Assembly: GCA_029248525.1 (NCBI GenBank)
Contig: JAQWJE010000052.1
Span: forward strand, 83,865-147,864
Origin: Candidatus Binatia bacterium
GTDB lineage: Bacteria > Desulfobacterota > Binatia > UBA12015
Length of the DNA stretch: 64,000 nt
Reading direction: 5' to 3'
Part shown: in pieces, positions 16,416-25,651 of the stretch
How the letters are laid out: every line of letters begins with the position of its first letter
How positions within the stretch are numbered: position 1 is the first letter of the stretch
The notes under the pieces: model-generated
Told to the model about the DNA's origin: nothing
Seen by the model: the letters and a program-made list of their open reading frames with translations, nothing else
Database searches by the model: none
Translations under genes and position numbers: made by a program

Positions 16416-16457
16416 GGGCCTTTTTCGCTTGAGGGTCGGCGCCCGGAACGGTTGTAT

Positions 16458-18089
16458 ATGGCCATGCAAATGAATCTGGCGGATCTGTTCGAAAACGCGG
16501 TCGACCACTTTGGGGACAGGGAATATCTTCTCTGCGAGGGCAAGTCCCGCACCTACGCCGAGATGGAAGCTCGGGCCAATCGATTGGCGCATGTGTTGCA
16601 GAAAGCCGGCATCAAGCCCGGCGACCATGTCGGCATCTATGGCTACAACTCGGTGGAATGGATCGAATCCTTGTGGGCGATCTTCAAGATCCGGGCGGTC
16701 TGGATCAATATCAACTACCGCTACGTCGAGGACGAACTGCGCTATATTGTGGGCAACGCCGACCTCAAGGGTCTTATCTATGCCCGAGAGTTCGCGCCCT
16801 TGGTCGCCAGCGTACAGGATTCCATGCCGGATGTCGGCCCTCTGATTTGTATCGAAGACGGGTCCGCCGCAGACCCCTCGGGTCTGGAAGCGCAGGATTT
16901 TGAGGCCGCGATGGAGAGCAGCCACCCTGAGAGGGACTTCGAAACGCGCTCGCCCGATGATCGCTACATTCTCTACACCGGCGGCACGACCGGCATGCCG
17001 AAGGGCGTCGTCTGGCGTCACGAAGATGTAATCTTCGCGCTCGGCGGCGGGATCGACCCCAACACAGGGGAACGTATCGAGAAGCCCGAAGATATGGTGG
17101 CGAAAGCCGGCGATACCCCGATGGTCTTTCTGCCGATCGCGCCCTTGATGCACGGGGCGACCCAATGGGCCTGCATGAGCCAGAGTTTTGTCGGCAATAA
17201 AGTAATCCTGATCCCGAAATTTTCACCGGATCTGGTCTGGGATCTCGTCGAGTCCGAGGGGATCAATTCCATGATGATTACCGGAGACGCGATGGGGCGC
17301 CCGATGGTCGAGGCGTTGGCGGCCGATCACAACCGGGATCTTTCGAGCTTCTTTTTGTTGACCAGCAGCGCGGCCACGTTCTCCCCGTCGGTGAAAGACG
17401 AGTTCTTCGAGCATTTTCCAAATCTGATGATGATCGATGCCATCGGCTCCTCCGAGAGCGGCAACAACGGGATGATCTTTGTCGAAAAGGGAAAGACCGC
17501 GATGCAGGGCGGGCCCCGGGTGCGAAAGCTCGGTGCCACAGAGGTGCTCAACGAAGAGGGCCACCCCGTAAAGCCGGGGTCGGGCGAAATCGGCAAATTG
17601 GCACGCGGCGGCGATATCCCGGTCGGTTACTACAACGATCCTGTGAAAACGGCCGAGACTTTCAAGATTTTCCACGGCAAGCGCTACGCGATGCCAGGCG
17701 ATTTTGCGCAGGTGGAGGCCGACGAGAGCATCACACTTCTGGGACGAGGATCGGTTTCGATCAACTCGGGTGGCGAGAAAATCTTTCCCGAGGAGGTCGA
17801 ATCCGCGGTCAAAAGTCATCCCGAAGTCTTTGATTGCACCATCGTAGGGGTGCCCGATGAGCGTTGGGGCGAGCGAGTTTGCGCAGTCGTGCAGCCTCGC
17901 GAGGGTTGCCAACCGGAATTGACGTCCGTCCAGGAGGCCTGTCGGACCAAGATCGCGGGCTACAAGGTCCCGCGCGAGATTCATTTTGTGGCACAAATCG
18001 TGCGCTCGCCCAGCGGCAAGCCCGACTACCGTTGGGCTAAGGCGACAGCGTTGGAGATGGGTGGGGCGACCGGAGCCTCGACCACCTGA
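16458..18089 (+). CDS. Acyl-CoA synthetase (AMP-forming, FadD-like)
   Basis: A protein of about 543 residues of the adenylate-forming family, started here at the ATG at 16458; a TTG at 16452 is possible. Motifs in order: YTGGTTGMPKGVVWRHED (phosphate-binding P-loop, near residue 175), the adenylate-binding IGSSESG region, YAMPGDFAQVE with the catalytic Asp, and a C-terminal KVPREIHFV/SGKPDYRWAK segment with the Lys needed for adenylation. It activates a fatty or other carboxylic acid to its CoA ester. Chain-length preference is unknown. The stop shares one base with the start of the SRAP gene. Confidence 0.9.
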   Translation: MAMQMNLADLFENAVDHFGDREYLLCEGKSRTYAEMEARANRLAHVLQKAGIKPGDHVGIYGYNSVEWIESLWAIFKIRAVWININYRYVEDELRYIVGNADLKGLIYAREFAPLVASVQDSMPDVGPLICIEDGSAADPSGLEAQDFEAAMESSHPERDFETRSPDDRYILYTGGTTGMPKGVVWRHEDVIFALGGGIDPNTGERIEKPEDMVAKAGDTPMVFLPIAPLMHGATQWACMSQSFVGNKVILIPKFSPDLVWDLVESEGINSMMITGDAMGRPMVEALAADHNRDLSSFFLLTSSAATFSPSVKDEFFEHFPNLMMIDAIGSSESGNNGMIFVEKGKTAMQGGPRVRKLGATEVLNEEGHPVKPGSGEIGKLARGGDIPVGYYNDPVKTAETFKIFHGKRYAMPGDFAQVEADESITLLGRGSVSINSGGEKIFPEEVESAVKSHPEVFDCTIVGVPDERWGERVCAVVQPREGCQPELTSVQEACRTKIAGYKVPREIHFVAQIVRSPSGKPDYRWAKATALEMGGATGASTT

Positions 18090-18799
18090 TGTGTGGCCGC
18101 TATCTGCTTACTTCGCCGGGCGATATTCTGGCGCAGGCTTTTGGGGTCATGATCCCAGAAGTATCGTGGACAGCCCGTTATAATATCGCACCGGGAACTC
18201 AGGTTCCCGCTGTTTGGCAGAGTCCGTCTTCGGGGCGCTCGGTCGATTCCATGCTGTGGGGCCTGCTTCCCCGATGGCGTCCGACCGAAGACAGCTCTGC
18301 GCGCCTGATCAATGCGCGTTCGGAAACGGTAGCGGAAAAGCCCTCCTTCCGGGCTGCGTTTCGGGAGCATCGGTGTCTGTTTCCAGCCGACGGGTTTTAT
18401 GAGTGGCAGAAGGCCGCTGGCGCAAAGGTTCCGCAGTTGATGCGGCGCCCGGACCGACAGCCATTTGCCATGGCCGGCATCTTCGAGTCGAGGGTGTCGC
18501 CTGCAGGCGAGGTGATGATGTCGGGTGCGATACTCACGACTCGGGCCAATGATGCGCTGCAGGAGATCCACGCCCGAATGCCTGTCGTATTGGAGCCGGA
18601 AATCTGGGAAGAATGGCTCGATCCGGAGAGTTCCGTCGAGACGCTTGCCCAGCGATGCGGACCCGTCAGCGATGACTACTTCGAGATCACGGCGGTGAGT
18701 GATCGGGTCAACCAGACGCGCAATGACGATGTCTTTTGTCTGGAACCGGCAGGTTCTTTGCGGGGTTCTGCTTCGGGCACGCAAGGCGGCTTGTTCTAG
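18089..18799 (+). CDS. SOS response-associated peptidase (SRAP/YedK/HMCES-like)
   Basis: A 236-residue SRAP protein. After Met removal, Cys2 (MCGRYLL) becomes the N-terminal nucleophile that forms a covalent thiazolidine link with abasic sites in single-stranded DNA. Other active-site features are RYNIAPGTQVPAVW (Asn), DGFYEWQK (Glu) and HARMPVVL (His). The role is shielding abasic lesions during replication. It begins on the last base of the acyl-CoA synthetase stop and ends overlapping, tail to tail, the last four bases of the glycosyltransferase gene. Confidence 0.93.
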   Translation: MCGRYLLTSPGDILAQAFGVMIPEVSWTARYNIAPGTQVPAVWQSPSSGRSVDSMLWGLLPRWRPTEDSSARLINARSETVAEKPSFRAAFREHRCLFPADGFYEWQKAAGAKVPQLMRRPDRQPFAMAGIFESRVSPAGEVMMSGAILTTRANDALQEIHARMPVVLEPEIWEEWLDPESSVETLAQRCGPVSDDYFEITAVSDRVNQTRNDDVFCLEPAGSLRGSASGTQGGLF

Positions 18800-20853
18800 T
18801 CGCGCTCGAGCTTTTCATAGACCCGGAGCAGACGTGCCTTCTCGGCCGCATCGAATTGCGGGTGATCGGCGGCCGATCGATGCAGCACATGGAAGGCATT
18901 CGCCGCTGTTGCTGACTGTGGTTCCACGGCGGAGGCTACTTTCCGGGCAATCGCGACTCCTCCGCGGACCGGGCCGCGCACCAGCCCGACGAGGCCTTCG
19001 CCGAGCCCGCGGGCGAGTCCAAGTGCACCGCCTTCATGTGCCCCATCGATCGGGCTGCGCACTGCGTCTCGCGCAGCTCGGAATAGCTCGCCAGCCGCAT
19101 GGCCCAGGCCTTGCTCAAGTCCCTCCGCGAGGTTTTGCGGGGGACGAATCCCCCAGTCGACCCATCGCCATGGTGTTCGATCGTGCCCTTGCCGCTCCTC
19201 CGATTCATGAACCAGGGCGTCACAGCTGAGGCATAAGGCGATCCGACAATCTTCGCAGTAGCGTCGTGCCAAATGTCCAGCATCCAGCTGGCAAGCCATG
19301 GGCTCGAGCGGCAGGTGGCGGTGGAAAGCATCTACAGCTGCCTGAACCCCGTTCTCCTGTTGGATGCCGACCGAAATTTCCTCGGCTCGTTGATGAGCTT
19401 CGTCCGATTGGCAGAAGCGAAAAGCGTCGGCGAGTTTTTCCGGTCGGAGGTCGGTGAAGGGGATTGGCTCAGGCCCGGCACCTGCGCGCGCGACGCAGGA
19501 GCCCCAAAAATACTGATCGCCAAAGAAGGGAATCACAACGGTCGGAAGGCCTGCGCGAAGGCCCGCGGCTACTGTGCCTGCGCCGCCATGGTGACAGATC
19601 CCGGCGAGGTGCGGGAACAGCCAGTCGTGCGGGAGATCGCCGACGACGAGCACATCTTTTTCGACAAGGCCTTCTCCGAGGCCGGCCCATCCTTGCGAAA
19701 GAATGGCTCGAATTCCCGCGAGGTGAATCGCTTCTCGGAGGATAGCGGTTGCTTCGGCCGGGTTCTCGATCATGCAGGACCCGAATCCGATATAAAAAGG
19801 CGGGGGTCCCTCTTCGAGGAAGTCGGTCAGTTCGCTGGGTGGATCGAAACTGGCGGCCTGCTCCAGAAAGCAGAATCCGGCAATGTCGACAGCATCGCCC
19901 CAGTCGGCCGGTTTCCCGACGAAGGCAGGGCTCCAAAGATAGGTGGTCGGGACCTCGTTGTCCTGAAGGAGGCTGGCGCCTCCTTCCCCCAGAAGAATCG
20001 GCTCGATTCCGAGGGTGTTCTCGCGAAAGCGATTGATCAGATCTGCGGATCCCGCCCAGGTGAGAAAGTCGATGGTGAGAAACGAAAGCCAATTTTCCAC
20101 AGGGCCATGAGCGCCTTGTCCCATGTTCGCGAGTGGATGACTGAAGGCGGTGGTGGGCGTCCAGGGCATGGTGAAGATGATTTGCAGGGGAGCGTGCAAG
20201 GCTTCCGCAACGTGAATGTGGCCAAAGCACGGCGGGTTGGCGATGATGGCATCGGCCACAAAGGGCGCGCGATCGGGGTGGGTGGGGTCCGTGGCAATCG
20301 CGGCTTGCCACGTCGATTCGAGAATCTCGGTGATCATCTCGCGCTTCCGCGGAACATCCTCGCGAAATTGTTCGACGTTGGTCGGCAAAACGCTGCCGCC
20401 CGTGCGCACCATATAGGCAATCAACTCTCGCGGGTCTGCGGCCAGCGGGAAAAACTCGATGCCGGAGGCTTCGACAAGCTCCCGAAACTCTTCGTGCGTG
20501 GCGAGTCGAACGCGGTGGCCGCATGCCATTAATTCTTTGCCGATCGGAATAAAGGGCTGGACGTCGCCGCGGGTGCCGACGACCAGAATCAGAATGGCGA
20601 GATCGGGGACGGTTTCGGGTATCGGTCGTTGCTCCGGATCGACCAGAGTTGCCTCGTGCTCGCGCAGCCAGGAGGCGGCCGCTTCTTGTTGTGGGTCGAT
20701 ATCGGTCTGGAAATCGAGATCAACTCGCCCCGTGGTCTGCCTCTGGGCGGCGGACAATGCATGGCGGAGATAGGCGCGCATGCGAGCTTGCGTCCAACGC
20801 CTCGTCCACCAGCCACGATCCCGTTGGGGCCTGTTGATTTCCGGTGGTTCCAT
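18796..20853 (-). CDS. UGT/sterol-glucosyltransferase-like protein with B-box-like zinc finger and repeat tail
   Basis: A 685-residue protein. Residues about 85-510 form a GT-B glycosyltransferase: the GT28-like start VVGTRGDVQPFIPIGKEL and the donor site HHGGAGTVAAGLRAGLP with FFGDQYFWG, as in sterol 3-beta-glucosyltransferases. Residues 521-557 hold Cys521, His527, Cys533, Cys536, Cys541, Cys544, His549 and His557, the spacing of a B-box-type zinc site. A Gly-rich amphipathic tail (about 575-645, with GLGEGLVGLVRGPVRGG) resembles the tails of fungal UGTs. It could glycosylate a sterol, hopanoid or other membrane lipid. It lies downstream of a PadR gene on the same strand. GT assignment is firm; the tail comparison is from memory. 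Confidence 0.85.
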   Translation of the reverse strand: MEPPEINRPQRDRGWWTRRWTQARMRAYLRHALSAAQRQTTGRVDLDFQTDIDPQQEAAASWLREHEATLVDPEQRPIPETVPDLAILILVVGTRGDVQPFIPIGKELMACGHRVRLATHEEFRELVEASGIEFFPLAADPRELIAYMVRTGGSVLPTNVEQFREDVPRKREMITEILESTWQAAIATDPTHPDRAPFVADAIIANPPCFGHIHVAEALHAPLQIIFTMPWTPTTAFSHPLANMGQGAHGPVENWLSFLTIDFLTWAGSADLINRFRENTLGIEPILLGEGGASLLQDNEVPTTYLWSPAFVGKPADWGDAVDIAGFCFLEQAASFDPPSELTDFLEEGPPPFYIGFGSCMIENPAEATAILREAIHLAGIRAILSQGWAGLGEGLVEKDVLVVGDLPHDWLFPHLAGICHHGGAGTVAAGLRAGLPTVVIPFFGDQYFWGSCVARAGAGPEPIPFTDLRPEKLADAFRFCQSDEAHQRAEEISVGIQQENGVQAAVDAFHRHLPLEPMACQLDAGHLARRYCEDCRIALCLSCDALVHESEERQGHDRTPWRWVDWGIRPPQNLAEGLEQGLGHAAGELFRAARDAVRSPIDGAHEGGALGLARGLGEGLVGLVRGPVRGGVAIARKVASAVEPQSATAANAFHVLHRSAADHPQFDAAEKARLLRVYEKLERD

Positions 20854-20954
20854 GGGAAGGCCTTTTAATCAGAACGTCGCGGGAAAGAGAACCGTGAATT
20901 CACACGATCTCGACGCGTTTTCGGGGCTTTTCACGGAGTCGTGGGCGCGGGAAT

Positions 20955-21452
20955 TCATGGAACCGGGGCGACCTCCTCCAGCCAGTCGCGTTCAATCTCG
21001 ATCTCCGCGATGGCCATCTGCCAGAGCCAGATGGGCGCTGTGTGTTGGGGTTTTTCTGGTCGCCGCGATAGCAGAAGGCGTTTCCGGTGTCGGAGGTGCG
21101 CGACGTCGTTCCGGCAAATAATTCCAAGGGTATGGGCTGTCGGCTGTTCGGTAGCGCAGAGCACTCGTGCCCGGCGAACATCCAGCGCCCGGGCACGCGC
21201 TGGAGGCAGTCGGAGCCATTTGTCGAGCGCGCGCCGACCCGCCGGCGTTATGATCAGACCCGGCCGGTGCTCATTGCTTTGGAGCAACTCCATCGCCAGG
21301 CCTTCGACTTTCAGCCGGCAGAGAGTGTTGCGGATCTGGCCTGCTGCCAGCGGGCGGAAAAGCGCAATCAGCGGAGCTACCGCTCGGTAGATCTCGGCGA
21401 TACTGCGCGGATCGTTTTCCAGGGCGGCCAAGGTGGCATAGCGAATCATCAT
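20955..21452 (-). CDS. PadR-family transcriptional regulator
   Basis: A 165-residue protein. The first 85 residues fit a PadR winged helix: IRYATLAALENDPRSIAEIYRAV, then AAGQIRNTLCRLKVEGLAMEL and the wing ending LIITPAGRRALDKWLRLP. The C-terminal half is Arg-rich with a final helix (WLWQMAIAEIEIERDWLEEV) that could mediate dimerisation. It sits about 100 bases upstream of the glycosyltransferase gene and downstream of aat, all on the minus strand, so it may control the glycosyltransferase. The ligand is unknown. Confidence 0.6.
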   Translation of the reverse strand: MMIRYATLAALENDPRSIAEIYRAVAPLIALFRPLAAGQIRNTLCRLKVEGLAMELLQSNEHRPGLIITPAGRRALDKWLRLPPARARALDVRRARVLCATEQPTAHTLGIICRNDVAHLRHRKRLLLSRRPEKPQHTAPIWLWQMAIAEIEIERDWLEEVAPVP

Positions 21453-21553
21453 GCCGAGAGAGTGGACTTGATTCGCCTCGACAACGAGTTTGTATCGTTA
21501 CGCGTGGTGCTGCCGGACAAAGGGCGAAAGCGAAAGTTGCGTTCGCTCTCGTG

Positions 21554-22180
21554 CTAGGGAAAGAGCTTGCGGTCGGCCGCCAGAGCGGTCGCGAGCTCCT
21601 GTAAAAAGGAATCCCGCGGGATTTCCTCGGCACCCATTCGCTCGAAATGAGGTGTCATCACCTGACAGTCGATCCACGTGCAGCCCCGTTCCTTGAGATG
21701 ATCCACCAGATACAAAAGGGCGAGGCGCGATGCATCTGGTTCCAGATGAAACATGCTTTCGCCCGAGAATGAGCCACCGCAATCGACCCCGTAGAGGCCG
21801 CCGACCAGATCCTGGCCCTGCCAGGCCTCGACGCTATGGGCCATTCCGAGATGGTGCAGCCTCCGGTAGGCGTCGATCATCTCGGGATTGATCCAGGTGG
21901 CGTCCTGCTCCGGCCGCGGGATGGCCGCGCACTGCTTGATGACGCTTTCGAAATCATGGTCGATGGTGAAGCGCAGGCTCGATTTTCTCCGGGCCCGCGT
22001 CAGATTCCGTCCAATATGCAGATTCTTGAAACGCAGGATGGCTCGATCCAAGGGACAGTACCAGAGCAGGGGCAGCCCCTCGGCGGGCCAGGGGAAGATT
22101 CCCTGCCGATAGGCCTGCAGCAGGCTCGTTTCGTCGAGCGAGCCCCCTACGGCCACGATATCATCTTCCATCGAGATCAT
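21554..22180 (-). CDS. aat: Leucyl/phenylalanyl-tRNA--protein transferase
   Basis: A 208-residue enzyme that adds Leu or Phe from aminoacyl-tRNA to N-terminal Arg/Lys of proteins, making N-degrons for ClpAP. Diagnostic motifs: VAVGGSLDETSLLQAYRQGIFPWP, LLWYCPLDRAIL, the AHSVEAWQGQDLVGGLYGVDCGGSFSGESMF core (GG.YGV...F.GESMF), and WIDCQVMTPHFERMGA near the C-terminus. The length is typical. The gene is the first of the minus-strand run aat - padR - glycosyltransferase. Confidence 0.96.
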   Translation of the reverse strand: MISMEDDIVAVGGSLDETSLLQAYRQGIFPWPAEGLPLLWYCPLDRAILRFKNLHIGRNLTRARRKSSLRFTIDHDFESVIKQCAAIPRPEQDATWINPEMIDAYRRLHHLGMAHSVEAWQGQDLVGGLYGVDCGGSFSGESMFHLEPDASRLALLYLVDHLKERGCTWIDCQVMTPHFERMGAEEIPRDSFLQELATALAADRKLFP

Positions 22181-22259
22181 TTCTCCGGTAAATCCTAGCG
22201 GATTCTGGCCTCGAAGGCTCTTTTTTGCGCCCTTCGCGGTGGATGGCTATCGATAGGGC

Positions 22260-23669
22260 ATGGGTAGAAGTCTTCTCGATAAAGTATGGGATCTGCATAC
22301 CGTCCGCGAAATGGAATCCGGACAGACGCAATTATTCGTCGGACTCCATTTGATCCATGAAGTCACCAGTCCCCAAGCCTTCGCGATGATCCGTGAAGCG
22401 GGTTTGCCGGTCGCCTTCCCGGAGCGCACGTTTGCAACAGTCGATCATATTATTCCGACAGATGATCAGACCAGGCCGCTTCGCCACGGACAGGCCGAAA
22501 CCATGATGGCTGCTCTGGAGAACAATACAAAAGAATACGGCATCGAGTTTTTCGGTCCCGATTCCGGGGCGCAGGGCGTGGTTCACGTGATTGGCCCGGA
22601 AATGGGTCTGACCCAGCCGGGCATGACAATCGCGTGTGGGGATAGCCACACGAGCACGCACGGGGCCTTCGGCGCCGTGGCCTTCGGGATCGGTACCAGC
22701 CAGGTCCGGGATATTCTGGCGACGCAATGTCTCGCGATGGAACGCCCCAAGACCCGCCGCATCGAAGTGCAGGGTGAATTGCGCCAGGGTGTTTATCCCA
22801 AGGACGTGGCCTTGCACATCATCCGGAAGCTGGGCGTGAAGCATGGAGTGGGCTACGCCTACGAATACGCGGGCGATGTCTTTGACGCCATGAGCATGGA
22901 AGGGCGGATGACCGTCTGCAATATGTCGATCGAGGGTGGCGCGCGTTGTGGTTACGTCAATCCGGATGAAAAGACTTTTGCCTACCTCAAGGGGCGTCGC
23001 TTCGTCCCGTCGGGCGAGGATTTTGAAAAGGCCGTAGCGTGGTGGCGCGAGATCGCCTCGGATGCAGATGCCGCCTATGATGATGTGGTTTCGATCGATG
23101 CCGCCGAAATTTCTCCGACCGTAACCTGGGGAATCAACCCCGGACAGGCGATCGGGGTAGGCGAGCATATTCCCGAAGCCAACGATTTCTCCGAAGATGA
23201 AAAGGCTGTGGTGGTCGACGCCTACGACTACATGCACTGGACTTCGGGCGATGCCATCCATGGCACGCCGATCGATGTTGCCTTCATCGGATCCTGTACG
23301 AATGGTCGCATCGAAGATCTCCGGGCAGCAGCGGCGATCGCTCGGACCGGCAAGGTTGCGCCGGGCGTCAAGGCTCTGGTGGTGCCGGGCTCGCAAGAGG
23401 TGGCTCGTCAGGCGGAATCCGAAGGGCTGCACGAGATCTTCAAAGCCGCTGGGTTTGAATGGCGCCTCGCCGGATGTTCGATGTGTCTGGCAATGAATCC
23501 GGATAAACTGCAGGGCGATCAGGTCTGCGCTTCCTCGAGCAATCGTAATTTCAAGGGTCGCCAGGGCAGTGCGACCGGTCGGACTCTTTTGATGAGCCCG
23601 GCGATGGTCGCAGCAGCGGCGATTTCCGGTCGAGTAGCCGACGTCCGGCAGGTCCTTTCGGAGGGATGA
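22260..23669 (+). CDS. leuC: 3-isopropylmalate dehydratase large subunit
   Basis: A 469-residue aconitase-superfamily protein that isomerises 2- and 3-isopropylmalate in leucine synthesis together with LeuD. The 4Fe-4S ligands are Cys in [12 protein letters not shown] and the CxxC pair in GCSMCLAMN. The substrate-binding stretches [14 protein letters not shown] and [11 protein letters not shown] are also present. Its stop overlaps the leuD start by ATGA. leuA and leuB are not adjacent. Confidence 0.97.
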   Translation: MGRSLLDKVWDLHTVREMESGQTQLFVGLHLIHEVTSPQAFAMIREAGLPVAFPERTFATVDHIIPTDDQTRPLRHGQAETMMAALENNTKEYGIEFFGPDSGAQGVVHVIGPEMGLTQPGMTIACGDSHTSTHGAFGAVAFGIGTSQVRDILATQCLAMERPKTRRIEVQGELRQGVYPKDVALHIIRKLGVKHGVGYAYEYAGDVFDAMSMEGRMTVCNMSIEGGARCGYVNPDEKTFAYLKGRRFVPSGEDFEKAVAWWREIASDADAAYDDVVSIDAAEISPTVTWGINPGQAIGVGEHIPEANDFSEDEKAVVVDAYDYMHWTSGDAIHGTPIDVAFIGSCTNGRIEDLRAAAAIARTGKVAPGVKALVVPGSQEVARQAESEGLHEIFKAAGFEWRLAGCSMCLAMNPDKLQGDQVCASSSNRNFKGRQGSATGRTLLMSPAMVAAAAISGRVADVRQVLSEG

Positions 23670-24310
23670 GTTCAATGACGGAAACAGAGAAATCCGGATT
23701 GCGTCCGGTCACTGGCGTCACAGGACACCCGGTGCCCCTGCGCGGCAACGATATAGATACCGACAGGATCATCCCGGCACGCTTCATGACGGCGATTACG
23801 TTTGATGGAATGGGGGAACTCGCTTTCTACGATGTTCGTTTCGATGCCGACGGCAACGAGGTCGAACATCCGATGAATGATCCGAAGCATCGTGCCAAAG
23901 GCCCGCAGGTGGCGGTGGTGAACAAGAATTTCGGCTGCGGTTCATCCCGAGAGCATGCGCCTCAGGCAATGCATCGCTGGGGCGTTCATGCGATCGTCGG
24001 CGAATCCTTTGCCGATATTTTCTTCGGGAATTGTGTCGCACTAGGGATCCCCTGTCTGACTCTGGACACAGCCGATATCGAAAAGCTGATGGCCGCTGTC
24101 GAGCAGGAGCCTGCTCAATCGTTGGCTGTCGACGTTGAGAAAAATGAGGTCCGGCACGGAGAAACCGTGTATTCCGGAACGATGCCGGCTTCTGCGCGCG
24201 AACAATTCCTCAGCGGGAATTGGGACGCTACCGGTGCCTTGCTGTCGGCCCTGCCCGAGGTGCGATCGACGGCTGCCAAATTGCCTTATACGAGAGGGTT
24301 CGCGGGCTGA
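23666..24310 (+). CDS. leuD: 3-isopropylmalate dehydratase small subunit
   Basis: A 214-residue swivel-domain partner of LeuC. The motifs [15 protein letters not shown] near the N-terminus and [15 protein letters not shown] in the middle are the LeuD signatures, with the Ser/Arg loop that completes the substrate site. A GGAGG lies just before the ATG at 23666. It is translationally coupled to leuC and ends 41 bases before the phosphoesterase gene. Confidence 0.97.
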   Translation: MSSMTETEKSGLRPVTGVTGHPVPLRGNDIDTDRIIPARFMTAITFDGMGELAFYDVRFDADGNEVEHPMNDPKHRAKGPQVAVVNKNFGCGSSREHAPQAMHRWGVHAIVGESFADIFFGNCVALGIPCLTLDTADIEKLMAAVEQEPAQSLAVDVEKNEVRHGETVYSGTMPASAREQFLSGNWDATGALLSALPEVRSTAAKLPYTRGFAG

Positions 24311-24351
24311 CACGGTTTGGTGTCACGAAGCGTGCATAGTACGACTCGGAT

Positions 24352-25494
24352 ATGATCCGAACGAATATACGCGCGTTTCTCTGGCTCTCAATTCTCTTGC
24401 TTGTGGGGGCCTGCGGGGCCAAGCAGCGACTCCCGGGCCCGAACTTTCCGGCAAGCGGCGCGCCCTTTATCCGAGCCTCGCTGCTCGACGATCCCGCCGT
24501 TCTGAAGCCGGAGGGATTGCGTTACCGAATGATTTTGATCGGCGATACGGGAGACCCTGCCGAAGTCGAGCCCTCCCATGAGGCCCTGCGAGTTTGGGGT
24601 GATGCGGTCGCGGACCGGACGACGGTCTTTTTTCTCGGAGACAACCTTTATTTCAGCGGATTGGAAGATGATGACCGTGAGCGGGGCGAGGGCATTCTCC
24701 GCCAGCAACTTGAGGCCACCGCGGCGCAAAAAGTATTCGTGCCGGGGAACCACGACTGGGGTGGCTTGAACCCGACGCGTGCTTCAGTGCTCTATAATCA
24801 GGAGGAGTTTATCGAGGAGGCTGGCGCAATGTTTCGACCGCGCGGCGGTTGTCCCGGCCCTGCCGTGGTCGAGTTGGCTCCGGGGAGCGGCTCCGCAGGC
24901 GCCGGCGCGGTGGTCGCTATCTTGCTGGATACGCAATGGTGGTGGGTTCCGGAAGAAAAGCGCTCGGACTGCCCGGGCCGAAATACGCCTGCGGAAGTTG
25001 TCGCCGCGCTGGATCAGGCTCTGGAGGCTCACGCCGATGATATCGTTCTCGTGGCCGCGCATCATCCGATGGCTTCGGGCAGTTCTCACGGCGGTATGAG
25101 CCGAGGGATGGCCGCCGATCTGGTCGAGAATGCCGTTATCTCGCTGGGTTTGTATCTGCAGGATATCCAGGACCCCGATTATCAGACGATGATACGGAAT
25201 CTTTCCAGCGCTTTGCGGCAACACCCACCGACGGTTTACGCGGCCGGCCACGATCATGCGCTGCAGATTCTTGACGGCGGGGAGCTCGCCGAAGTTCAGG
25301 TCGTCAGTGGCGCAGGGTCCGAGGCCAAAGTCAGCCCGGTGACCCATTTGTCGGAGACCATTTTTGCTCACGCGCATACGGGCTTTGTGTTGGTCGATAT
25401 CCTGGGCGCGGCGGATGCCCCCAAGGTTCTTCTTCACGTGATCGAGCCGGGGCAGCAAAACCCTGTTTTTACTTGGGAAATTCCCCAGGAATAG
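24352..25494 (+). CDS. Metallophosphoesterase lipoprotein
   Basis: A 380-residue calcineurin-like phosphoesterase with a lipoprotein signal ending VGAC (Cys21). The dinuclear metal motifs are all visible: MILIGDTGD, FFLGDNLY, FVPGNHDW, AAHHPMASG and AAGHDHALQ. It should act on the envelope side of the inner or outer membrane as a phosphatase or phosphodiesterase. The substrate is unknown. It precedes the hopanoid operon by 157 bases that contain the twin operator sites, so it is probably transcribed separately. Confidence 0.87.
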   Translation: MIRTNIRAFLWLSILLLVGACGAKQRLPGPNFPASGAPFIRASLLDDPAVLKPEGLRYRMILIGDTGDPAEVEPSHEALRVWGDAVADRTTVFFLGDNLYFSGLEDDDRERGEGILRQQLEATAAQKVFVPGNHDWGGLNPTRASVLYNQEEFIEEAGAMFRPRGGCPGPAVVELAPGSGSAGAGAVVAILLDTQWWWVPEEKRSDCPGRNTPAEVVAALDQALEAHADDIVLVAAHHPMASGSSHGGMSRGMAADLVENAVISLGLYLQDIQDPDYQTMIRNLSSALRQHPPTVYAAGHDHALQILDGGELAEVQVVSGAGSEAKVSPVTHLSETIFAHAHTGFVLVDILGAADAPKVLLHVIEPGQQNPVFTWEIPQE

Positions 25495-25547
25495 CTCTGG
25501 ATCGAGCCTCGTCTCGAGCCGGCTCCGTCTCTCGGCCCCGAGATGAT

Positions 25548-25566
25548 CCTGACCGATCGGTCGGGG
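25548..25566. promoter_or_regulatory. Operator copy 1: 19-bp site with palindromic core
   Basis: CCTGACCGATCGGTCGGGG contains the perfect 12-bp palindrome GACCGATCGGTC, the style of TetR-family operators. It ends two bases before the predicted -35 box of the shc operon. An identical 19-bp copy starts at 25603. Confidence 0.6.
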
Positions 25567-25568
25567 AT

Positions 25569-25595
25569 TTGACATGCTTTCTCGTGGGCTGTAAT
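25569..25595 (+). promoter_or_regulatory. Predicted promoter of the shc-hpn operon
   Basis: TTGACA at 25569-25574 is a perfect -35 box. TGTAAT at 25590-25595 matches five of six -10 positions, with a short 15-base spacer. The pair sits exactly between the two copies of the palindromic site, with the second copy covering the expected start of transcription. Confidence 0.5.
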
Positions 25596-25602
25596 TCGCC
25601 TT

Positions 25603-25621
25603 CCTGACCGATCGGTCGGGG
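25603..25621. promoter_or_regulatory. Operator copy 2: 19-bp site identical to copy 1
   Basis: The same 19 bases as at 25548, 55 bp downstream start to start (a little over five helical turns), placing both sites on roughly the same face of the DNA. It overlaps the likely transcription start, 31 bases before the shc ATG. Confidence 0.6.
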
Positions 25622-25651
25622 CAGCGCCTCGGTTCGTGGCGGGGGGGGATC

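Noticed and set aside
22332..23675. A 447-codon minus-strand frame opposite leuC
   Set aside because: leuC is unambiguous with its cluster cysteines, so this is antisense shadow coding.
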